Assembly: GCA_964544115.1 (NCBI GenBank)
Contig: CAZJBP010000208.1
Coordinates: 1 to 5,867 of the forward strand
DNA: 5,867 nucleotides
Direction: 5' to 3'
Origin: CAZJBP01 sp964544115
GTDB lineage: Bacteria; Verrucomicrobiota; Kiritimatiellia; UBA8416; JADHWI01
Under the pieces are notes generated by a model, which was given only the letters and a program-made list of their open reading frames with translations, did no database searches and was not told where the DNA came from. Position 1 is the stretch's first letter; each line of letters opens with the position of its first letter. This document shows positions 1 through 5,451 of this stretch, piece by piece. The position numbers were made by a program, and so were the translations under genes.

Positions 1-164
1 TCAAATGGACCGGCACCCGTGTCGACCTCATCTTCGGTTCGAACTCCCAGCTCCGGGCTCTCGCGGAAGTCTACGGATGCGAGGACTCGCAGCAGAAGTT
101 CGTCCATGACTTCGTGGCTGCATGGAGCAAAGTGATGCACCTGGATCGGTTCGACCTCGCCTGA
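1..164 (+). CDS. katG: Catalase-peroxidase, C-terminal end (partial)
   Basis: Only the last 53 codons are in the window: the first full codon is at base 3 and the TGA stop at 162-164. The translation contains RVDLIFGSNSQLRALAEVY and ends FVAAWSKVMHLDRFDLA, the strongly conserved end of bacterial catalase-peroxidases. KatG is a cytoplasmic heme enzyme of roughly 720-740 residues that dismutates hydrogen peroxide and also has peroxidase activity. The piece seen belongs to the C-terminal, non-heme-binding half, so the active-site residues (distal Arg-Trp-His and the Met-Tyr-Trp adduct) cannot be checked. The gene enters from the left edge. No hairpin followed by a T-run is visible after the stop, so its terminator is not evident. 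The family assignment is secure from the tail sequence; whether the upstream gene is intact is unknown. Confidence 0.93.
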   Translation, partial: KWTGTRVDLIFGSNSQLRALAEVYGCEDSQQKFVHDFVAAWSKVMHLDRFDLA

Positions 165-231
165 TTCCACAAGGGGATGACCCTCAGGGCGCTACGCCGG
201 GGTTCAACCGCGGGTCGTGGCAGAGAAGGAG

Positions 232-360
232 ATGAAGAAGACGGCGTTGATCTCCTGTGGAATCGGCGTTCTTGCTGCGGTGTGTCTGTCGCCGGATGCC
301 CGTCCTTCGCTTTCCTTCCGCATCCCACGCAGACAACTCAAGCCTATGGCCCGACCTTGG
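232..360 (+). pseudogene. Orphan signal-peptide-like gene start (possible 5' remnant)
   Basis: An ATG at 232 opens MKKTALISCGIGVLAAVCLS followed by PDA. It has a basic n-region, a hydrophobic core of about 15 residues and a small-residue end, as in an exported protein. A purine-rich tract (AGAAGGAG, 224-231) precedes it but runs straight into the ATG, so ribosome-binding spacing is poor; a GTG at 217 is in the same frame. After about 25 residues the frame becomes Arg/Pro/Cys-rich and does not look like protein, although it stays open to 510. It also runs over the minus-strand remnant that ends at 344. The likely reading is the 5' end of a lost exported-protein gene. It could equally be a chance hydrophobic stretch. 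The 3' limit given is approximate. Confidence 0.25.
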
Positions 361-640
361 CGCGATAGAACTTCCTCATGCCGGGAGCCGTGTCGGTGTA
401 GGTGCTTGTCCGATAGTCGACGGCCACGTTGCTGTTCACAAAGCGCAGGCGAAGAGAGGCCGGCGCTTCGAGAAGCGGGCCGCCAGCCACCGCACTGCTG
501 TAGTTATTGACGAGCATGCCGGCTACGGCATCCAGAGCGCTGAAGGTGGCGTTATCCCCCGAGCGGCAATTGGTGAAGACGACGATGATGAAGCGCCTTC
601 CCGGTGCGACCCAGTCATCGGTGTTGTGGCAGATCGAGGC
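344..640 (-). pseudogene. 3' remnant of a secreted protein, possibly a serine hydrolase
   Basis: Read leftward from about 640 to the TAG at 344-346, the translation has natural protein composition: DDWVAPGRRFIIVVFTN, then SGDNATFSALDAVAGMLVNNY, then a linker, and it finishes MRKFYRAKVGP-stop. The 'GRRFIIVVFTN' strand followed by an Ala-rich helix resembles the last strand and helix of class-C beta-lactamase-type serine hydrolases, but the catalytic motifs (SxxK, YxN) would lie upstream and are absent. The ending is the FYR-type tail seen on exported proteins of Verrucomicrobiota and relatives, and parallels the FFKVGVE end of the large protein in this window. Upstream, the frame runs straight into the double hairpin at 641-707. 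Beyond that it continues open to 811 but reads as Arg/Cys/Trp-rich non-protein sequence. I infer a gene that lost its 5' part. The hydrolase identity is tentative; the C-terminal-tail assignment is firmer. Confidence 0.5.
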
Positions 641-707
641 GGTACAGCGCGGGCTACGAACGCGCTGAGACAGGCCAAGCCAGCGGGTTCGTAGCCCCCG
701 CTGTACC
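641..707. repeat. REPIN-like double hairpin (two inverted REP-type palindromes)
   Basis: Two hairpin units face each other. Unit 1 (645-667) is CAGCGCG, loop GGCTACGAA, then CGCGCTG. Unit 2 (681-703) is CAGCGGG, loop TTCGTAGCC, then CCCGCTG. Both 7-bp stems are perfect and the loops are exact reverse complements. A GGTA foot flanks each unit on the outside (641-644, and TACC at 704-707), and 13 bases separate them. The whole can also fold as one 27-bp arm pair with only two mismatches (650/698 and 662/686). Those mismatches are exactly the positions that pair inside each small hairpin, C650-G662 versus G686-C698, which is a compensatory change. This is the architecture of REPINs, which are moved by RAYT transposases. 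There is no T-run after either hairpin, so a plain terminator is less likely. Confidence 0.7.
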
Positions 708-904
708 CGGCCCGTGCGATGCGTCTGTTTGTCGGTACACCCCCATTCTGCGCCAATTCGCAGATGCACCCATTCCACGACGCACTTGCGCTTCCTGCTG
801 TACTCTGACACCCTACCACCATGAACTCGTTCTTCCAGGCGGGTGTCAACACGGTGCGTCCGTACCGCCAGAGACCCGGTGTCTTATCAACGCCAACACG
901 CCGG
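708..904 (+). other. Leader region before the large beta-helix gene; no gene seen
   Basis: About 200 bases between the double hairpin and the chosen start of the beta-helix gene. Open frames here give Cys/Arg/His-rich translations without domain resemblance. An in-frame ATG at 821 would extend the downstream protein by 28 residues (starting MNSFFQAGVNTV), but that extension lacks signal-peptide character and has no Shine-Dalgarno sequence. I found no convincing -35/-10 pair with proper spacing. The promoter and 5' untranslated leader of the large gene should lie here, but I cannot place them. Confidence 0.35.
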
Positions 905-3900
905 ATGAAGTCTTTGACAGCGTTGTGGCTTGCTTCATTCATAGCGGGAGCCAGTGGTTTGATGCCTGCCAACGCCGCGCGCGTGGTCAACAGCCTGAAG
1001 GACGTCCCGGCGCCGCCGCCGGGACAGGTCACGCTCCGCTCGGCACTTGCCCAGGCCGCCAGCGGGGAATCCATTGTGTTTGATCCTTCTCTTGACGGTT
1101 GCACCATAGAGCTGTCCATCGTGGGCCAAGAGCACAGCACGCTTGTCGCCGAAGTGATGGGCATCACAAATACGCCCAGCGGCCCGATTTCCTACCTTGT
1201 GGGCTACCTCGAACGCGACTACGGGAGATCGGCCCTCTACGCGCGAAAGAACGTCGTGATAGATGCCTCGGCTCTTCCCCTGGGCATCGCGGTGAAGTGG
1301 GGCGGCGGCGACCTGAATCCCGCCCGCGTGTTGGCGGTGTATGGGGATCTGACGCTGAAGAACGTATCGATCGCCGGCGGACGAAGCGTCGCGGTTGAAT
1401 TGCCCGCTCCGGACCCGGCGGATCCCTACGCACAGCTGTCGACCCACGCACGTGGCGCCGCCTTGGCCGTGTGGGGCGTCGCACGTCTGGAGCACTGCAG
1501 GCTCTATGGCAATGCGTGCAGCCGGGCATCAACGGTGCCGGCCCGGTCGCGGGATTCGGGCGTGTTTGGCGGCGGCATCTACGCGGACATTGTCCAGATC
1601 AGCGATTGCGTGATCAGCGGGAATGCGGTGACGGCGTCCGGAGTTTCCGGCGGAGGCATTTTCTCGGTCGGCGGCGCCAAGGCGAGTGGCTCGGTGTCGA
1701 CCGTTGAGCGGACCGTCGTAACGGGGAATGCCATCTGCGGAATCAACGCCTATGGCGGCGGGGTCTATTCCGATGGCGGAGGCATCGGAAACCTGAAGAC
1801 GTTGAAGCTGCTGAACTGCACCATTGCCGGCAACCGGATCAGCTTTGCCGGCCCTCCGTCTTCGCTTGCCAGAGGGTATTGGCGGGGCGGCGGGGTCTAC
1901 ATGTCGAACGGCTACCTTGTGATGCAAAGCTGTACCGTCGTGGAAAACGAAGTTTATGGCGTACCGCGCACCGATGCGCTGGGCAAACCCAATCTCGCAG
2001 GCGGCATCGCGGCCACCATCGGAAACGCGCACGCCGTCGAGTGCATGACGATCGGCCATTCCATCCTTGCCGGGAACAGCGTTCATGAATCCACCGGGGC
2101 CGTCTATAACGAGGACCTCTTCACGGGATCCTTGTTCGAGTTCGTCAGTCTCGGCCACAATCGAATCGGCGCCATCAACTTCAGTCAGATTCTCGTCCCC
2201 ATCGGCGTAAAGAACTGGTACTCGCTGTGCCGAAAGCACTACCCGAAACAGGGAGATCGGGACGGGGTTGCCCTCGCCGATGTTCTCGACCTCTCCGGCG
2301 GCATCACCCATTCGTCCGACATTCTCTCCGCCGGGGTCGGCGCGTCGAATCCGGCGGTGCTCCACTATGTCCCCAAAGGGGATGCCATCGATCAGGTGCC
2401 GGCATCGACCTATTCTCTGGGGAGAACCTATGCCGAATACGAGGTTGAGTCGGGGGCTGACAACTTTCTGGAGATCATGCTCGGACGAGTGGAGAACCAT
2501 TACGGCCCCACGAATTTTGCGGCTTCGTTCACGACGGATTTCGAAGCGTTCCTGGCCGCCGTCGACATCGACGCCACCACTCCCGGAAATCAACCCTACA
2601 CCGACACCAATGGCGTGCCGATCCTGACGCTGGCTGACACGCGCTGGTTGGGCCCCAGCGCAACATGGCCCTCGCAGCTCTGGAACTACCCTTACATCCA
2701 GTTCTGGCATCGGCTGGACATGACGCTTGAAGCCGAAAGCATCGCAGGGATGGGTCCCGAGCTGCTGGGCGATGACGCCTGGCAGGCCCTCTTCGATGAC
2801 GGATACCTTGACGAGAACCCCTCCCTCAGGCTTCGCCTCTGGACTTCAAGCTACAGCGCTACGCCCTTGGCGGCAGACCAGACAGGCACCAGCCGGCCGG
2901 CGAATGGGCTGGGCGATATCGGAGCCATTGAGTTCGAGCCCCCGACGCCGCCCCTGCTGCGCTGGAATCTCGAGGAGGGATCGTCTACCAACACCGCGGA
3001 AGCGGTCTCCGGCAAAACGAATGTCGCAGCCCTGGCGGGTTCGTGCGTGTGGACCAACGGCATAGCGGCTGGCAGCAGCAACGCCGTTCTTCTCGGCAGC
3101 AACGGCTATATCGAAGCCGGAACGCTGAAGACCAATGGCGACTACGTCGCCGGCAGCCATCCCGATTTCGCGGTGGCATCCAATCGCTGGACCCTTACCG
3201 CCTGGATCAACCTTTCTCCGCGACAGGGACTCAGCGGCGACCGCGTCATTGCCTCATCGGATGCCGGCCCGGGGCCGGGCGGGTGGCGCCTGTTCACTCG
3301 CGAAGCCGACGGCGTTCCAGAGTCGCTGGGGTTTGACTTCGCCGGCACGCGAATCGACAGCTTCAAGCGCGTACCCGTGGGCGTCGATGTCTTCGTGGCG
3401 GTCGCCTCCGACAGCTCCGGGCTGGACGGCTCCCTGCATAAGCACCGCTTCGCGATCTGGGATGGATCGATCTGGCAGTTCAGCCTGGGAACCGCCTTCA
3501 GCGCCATTCGCCTCCGGGGACTCGAACTGGGCGCCGTCAATGGGGTTGCCGCGTTCCAGGGCACGATCGACGATGTGCGCATCTACGGGCAGGCGCTGAA
3601 TCAGTCCGAGCTTGATCGGCTGACCCAAGCGGACACCGACGGCGACGGCGACCGCGACTACCTCGATTCGGACGACGACAACGACGGACTCACTGACACC
3701 AGCGAAGCCGCCATCGGCACCGACTCCAAGAATCCCGATAGCGATGGCGACGGCGCCAGGGACCGCGATGAAGTGATAGCCGGAACCGATCCCTCCGGGG
3801 TCGACTCCTTGTTCAAGATCGACGATATCACGCGCTCAGGCACCAATGTCGTGATTTGTTGGAGCAGCGTCTCCAACCGCACCTACTCGCTGTTTGGGGC

Positions 3901-4024
3901 ATCGTCGCTGACCTCGAATGACTGGCGGATTGTCGACAGTGGCATCACCAGCACCGTCCCCTTGAACGCGCATGCAGTACCCCCCCCGCCGGACGGCCAG
4001 TTCTTTAAAGTGGGTGTGGAGTAG
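905..4024 (+). CDS. Exported right-handed beta-helix / LamG / TSP3 multidomain protein
   Basis: A 1039-residue secreted or surface protein of unknown ligand. I chose ATG 905 because it opens a classic signal peptide, MKSLTALWLASFIAGASGL then MPANA, with cleavage predicted after Ala24; an in-frame ATG at 821 would bury it. Neither start has a clear Shine-Dalgarno. Domains in order: residues ~26-60, a 'VNSL.D......TLRSALAQA' entry like that of Pmp-type beta-helix proteins; ~60-410, a right-handed parallel beta-helix with repeated Gly-rich turns (GGGIYA 222, GGGIF 249, GGGVYSDGG 284, GGGVYMSNG 328) and 'ISGN/IAGN/LAGN' ladder motifs; ~410-665, a less clear region; GDIGAIEF at 670, the DIGA-type end of the choice-of-anchor Q/beta-helix family; ~686-906, a LamG/concanavalin-like jelly roll closing with IDDVRIYGQAL (888-898); 910-962, Asp-rich TSP3 calcium-binding repeats; ~970-1039, a tail domain ending GQFFKVGVE. 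There is no transmembrane anchor. Adhesion or polysaccharide binding is an inference; no catalytic motif is identified. Confidence 0.85.
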   Translation: MKSLTALWLASFIAGASGLMPANAARVVNSLKDVPAPPPGQVTLRSALAQAASGESIVFDPSLDGCTIELSIVGQEHSTLVAEVMGITNTPSGPISYLVGYLERDYGRSALYARKNVVIDASALPLGIAVKWGGGDLNPARVLAVYGDLTLKNVSIAGGRSVAVELPAPDPADPYAQLSTHARGAALAVWGVARLEHCRLYGNACSRASTVPARSRDSGVFGGGIYADIVQISDCVISGNAVTASGVSGGGIFSVGGAKASGSVSTVERTVVTGNAICGINAYGGGVYSDGGGIGNLKTLKLLNCTIAGNRISFAGPPSSLARGYWRGGGVYMSNGYLVMQSCTVVENEVYGVPRTDALGKPNLAGGIAATIGNAHAVECMTIGHSILAGNSVHESTGAVYNEDLFTGSLFEFVSLGHNRIGAINFSQILVPIGVKNWYSLCRKHYPKQGDRDGVALADVLDLSGGITHSSDILSAGVGASNPAVLHYVPKGDAIDQVPASTYSLGRTYAEYEVESGADNFLEIMLGRVENHYGPTNFAASFTTDFEAFLAAVDIDATTPGNQPYTDTNGVPILTLADTRWLGPSATWPSQLWNYPYIQFWHRLDMTLEAESIAGMGPELLGDDAWQALFDDGYLDENPSLRLRLWTSSYSATPLAADQTGTSRPANGLGDIGAIEFEPPTPPLLRWNLEEGSSTNTAEAVSGKTNVAALAGSCVWTNGIAAGSSNAVLLGSNGYIEAGTLKTNGDYVAGSHPDFAVASNRWTLTAWINLSPRQGLSGDRVIASSDAGPGPGGWRLFTREADGVPESLGFDFAGTRIDSFKRVPVGVDVFVAVASDSSGLDGSLHKHRFAIWDGSIWQFSLGTAFSAIRLRGLELGAVNGVAAFQGTIDDVRIYGQALNQSELDRLTQADTDGDGDRDYLDSDDDNDGLTDTSEAAIGTDSKNPDSDGDGARDRDEVIAGTDPSGVDSLFKIDDITRSGTNVVICWSSVSNRTYSLFGASSLTSNDWRIVDSGITSTVPLNAHAVPPPPDGQFFKVGVE
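3632..3790 (+). repeat. Thrombospondin type-3-like Asp-rich repeats (within the beta-helix gene)
   Basis: These codons give residues 910-962 of the large exported protein. They carry DTDGDGD, then DSDDDNDGLTD, then DSDGDGARDRDE, ending GTDP. The DxDxDG-type loops coordinate calcium in TSP3 and related repeats. They often form a rigid linker between binding domains and the C-terminal anchoring or sorting tail, which matches their place between the LamG-like domain and the final tail. Confidence 0.8.
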
Positions 4025-4113
4025 AGCCTATCCCGCCACTCCCGATGCGTAGCGGTTCGATCAAGGGGCCGAGCGTGCTCCGAAAGCGATATCGATGGAA
4101 TCAAGTAGGTGGA

Positions 4114-4138
4114 TGCATATCGTATCGCCAAATATGCA
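4114..4138. promoter_or_regulatory. Perfect 7-bp inverted repeat upstream of the ATPase stub (candidate operator)
   Basis: TGCATAT (4114-4120) and ATATGCA (4132-4138) are exact reverse complements separated by 11 bases, in an AT-richer patch just before the ATG at 4153. The half-site spacing of 18 bases centre to centre is close to two helical turns, as for a dimeric repressor. It has no T-run, so it is not an obvious terminator. A short palindrome in AT-rich DNA can also arise by chance. Confidence 0.3.
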
Positions 4139-4141
4139 GCT

Positions 4142-4147
4142 AGGTGA
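4142..4147 (+). promoter_or_regulatory. Shine-Dalgarno for the ATPase stub
   Basis: AGGTGA lies five bases before the ATG at 4153, a good ribosome-binding distance. It favours ATG 4153 over the GTG at 4144, which lies inside this site. Confidence 0.5.
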
Positions 4148-4152
4148 TCAAT

Positions 4153-4356
4153 ATGAGCGCTCACTACTATTCCAGATTTCTGCAGTTTGACCCTCCTGCC
4201 ACAGCGCGGCGCGGCCCAGGAAGCACGCCCAAGGTCACTCTGATTCTCGGCGCCAGACAGACAGGGAAGTCCACTCTCCTCAATCACTCCATCCGCGGCC
4301 GGGACCGAACGCTTTCCATCAATCTGCAGGACCGGCGCCTGTTGTCGGCGGTCTAG
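4153..4356 (+). pseudogene. AAA-family ATPase, N-terminal stub with intact Walker A (truncated)
   Basis: The 67-codon frame begins MSAHYYSRFLQF and contains VTLILGARQTGKSTLLNH, a canonical Walker A loop (G33-ARQTGK-S-T41), then LSINLQDRR before stopping at TAG 4354-4356. Start region, P-loop and 'INLQD' strand match the opening of AAA_14/DUF4143-type ATPases, usually about 380-450 residues, where the next part should carry Walker B, sensor motifs and the C-terminal DUF4143 domain. All of that is missing. The DNA just past about 4345 belongs to a different gene remnant reading the other way. The stub has a good ribosome-binding site, so it could still be translated, but it cannot be a working ATPase. 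I infer a truncated pseudogene made by deletion or rearrangement. The P-loop identification is firm; the subfamily is probable. Confidence 0.75.
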
Positions 4357-4742
4357 CGTGGATCTCTTGAAATGACAGGCCGCGAAAGCGGGGCAACGGC
4401 ACCTCGCTTCGGTTGCGGCAGAATGCCGTCGGCCATGAGGCGGGCAACCAGGTCCCGAGCCAGGGCAGGCATGTCTAATGGATTGATGTGCGTCCCCGCC
4501 GGTTCGAGCGTTACGGTGGCACGCCAAGTGAGTTCGCGCCGGTCTCTCTCTGCGTAGTGCATGAAGAGACCCGCCTCGAACCGCCGCATGAGGCTCCTGC
4601 CACGCTGGTCAACTGTTCCATCCCCCGGCTCGATCACCAGAACCACGTAAGGTTGAACTCCGCGATCTGCGCTGCATAGCGGACTTTGTCGGCATGCAAC
4701 GCCAAGGGACTCCTGGTCTGGATCGCCGAAGGAGATCGGGTC
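4353..4742 (-). pseudogene. C-terminal remnant of a lipoprotein-like gene, frameshifted
   Basis: Leftward from about 4742, two frames together give one natural-looking protein tail. ALHADKVRYAAQIAEFN is in the frame of the response-regulator gene. It continues, after a one-base shift at about 4651-4653, as PYVVLVIEPGDGTVDQRG, then RRFEAGLFMHYAERDRRELT, WRATVTLEP and LARDLVARLMADGILPQP, to a TAG at 4353-4355. Restoring a single C (AACCTTAC to AACCCTTAC on the coding strand) joins them. The 'FEAGLF....RRELTWRATVTL....ARDLVARLMADGIL' pattern is like the last strands and helix of DUF4136-like periplasmic lipoproteins, but this naming is tentative. The 5' half with any lipobox is gone, replaced by the HD-GYP gene. 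The last ~12 codons (after PQP) may already be junction sequence. Clearly a remnant. Confidence 0.5.
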
Positions 4743-5440
4743 ATACCCATGGCTTCCTCGCAAAGCTTGGTCGGCATAGCCAGAATTTCCGAGGGTACAC
4801 TGATTTTGCCGAGGTCGTGGACGATCCCGGCGTAGTACGTCCCTATCACTCGCGCTTCCGGCAAACCCAACTCCTGCGCCATGTGGCGGGCCAGGTTCGC
4901 TACCCGTTGTTGGTGGCCCGCGGTGTAGGGGGCTCTGCACTCCACCGCCGCCGCCATGGCGTGAATCGTTCCATCGAGCGCCTGCCGCAGTTCCTCGGTG
5001 CGTTCCGCGACCAGCTTTTCCAGATTCTGCTGATACTCGCGGTTTCCCTCCTGCAAACGGCGCTTCTCACCCTCGAGTTGCTTCATCTGCGCGGCCGTCG
5101 CCACGGATCGCAGAATCGCATTCTTGGCAACGGGCTTGGTCAGGTAGTCGTGTGCGCCAGCCCTGACAGCTTCCGCCGCGGTTTCCACGGTGGGCTCCCC
5201 GGTCATCATGATGACCTGCACGTCATGGGCCGCGGCGCGGATGGCCTTCAACAGTTCCACCCCGGAAACGCCCGGCAGGACAATGTCCGTCACGACTACG
5301 TCCCACACGCCGTTCGCCAGCAGCGCCCGCGCCCGATCCGCATCCTCGGCGACTTCAACCTCATACCCCGCATCCTGAAGAAACGCTCGCAGCGTTATTC
5401 GGATGTTCTTTTCGTCGTCAACGACGAGAATCTTGCTCAT
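4634..5440 (-). CDS. Response regulator with truncated HD-GYP domain (fusion end)
   Basis: A 268-residue product from ATG 5440-5438, with AGGAG four bases upstream (5445-5449); an in-frame ATG at 5515 lies inside the preceding gene and is rejected. Residues 1-115 are a receiver domain: MSKILVVDDE acidic pocket, phosphoacceptor D52 (VVVTDIVLPG), T80 and K102. Residues ~118-155 are a charged coiled coil. From ~156 an HD-GYP domain begins: IHAMAAAVECRAPYTAGH, then YYAGIVHDLGKISVP with the metal-binding HD at 208-209. HD-GYP enzymes hydrolyse cyclic-di-GMP in the cytoplasm. The family continues ~110 more residues with HHE..DG.GYP and further metal ligands. Here similarity ends near residue 232 (base ~4742), and the last ~36 residues come from an unrelated remnant. 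It should keep phosphorylation-dependent dimerisation but is unlikely to be a phosphodiesterase. It lies 11 bp after the upstream receiver gene, forming an operon. Confidence 0.85.
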   Translation of the reverse strand: MSKILVVDDEKNIRITLRAFLQDAGYEVEVAEDADRARALLANGVWDVVVTDIVLPGVSGVELLKAIRAAAHDVQVIMMTGEPTVETAAEAVRAGAHDYLTKPVAKNAILRSVATAAQMKQLEGEKRRLQEGNREYQQNLEKLVAERTEELRQALDGTIHAMAAAVECRAPYTAGHQQRVANLARHMAQELGLPEARVIGTYYAGIVHDLGKISVPSEILAMPTKLCEEAMGMTRSPSAIQTRSPLALHADKVRYAAQIAEFNLTWFW

Positions 5441-5444
5441 GGCG

Positions 5445-5449
5445 CTCCT
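5445..5449 (-). promoter_or_regulatory. Shine-Dalgarno for the receiver-HD-GYP gene
   Basis: Reads AGGAG on the minus strand, four bases before ATG 5440, in the 11-bp gap after the upstream stop. It fixes the start at MSKILVV, which also matches the normal receiver-domain N-terminus. Confidence 0.6.
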
Positions 5450-5451
5450 GC

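Noticed and set aside
641..707. Rho-independent terminator
   Set aside because: The hairpins are strong but no T-run follows on either strand, and the doubled inverted architecture with compensatory change fits a REP-type element better.
729..806. Possible -35/-10 boxes before the large gene (TTGTCG, TTGCGC, TACTCT)
   Set aside because: No pair has 16-18 base spacing with a credible -10 element.
821..904. ATG 821 as start of the large protein
   Set aside because: It adds 28 polar, Arg-rich residues ahead of a textbook signal peptide and has no ribosome-binding site.
523..1167. A 214-codon minus-strand open frame across the leader and signal peptide
   Set aside because: It runs through the hairpin element and antisense to the signal peptide; no domain is visible.
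1529..2710. A 393-codon open frame on the minus strand inside the beta-helix gene
   Set aside because: It is a high-GC shadow of the plus-strand gene, with Asp/Arg/Gly-rich low-complexity composition and no recognisable motif.
3883..4527. A 214-codon minus-strand open frame spanning the end of the large gene
   Set aside because: It crosses the beta-helix 3' end and the ATPase stub in antisense, and is Cys/Arg/His-rich without natural protein character.
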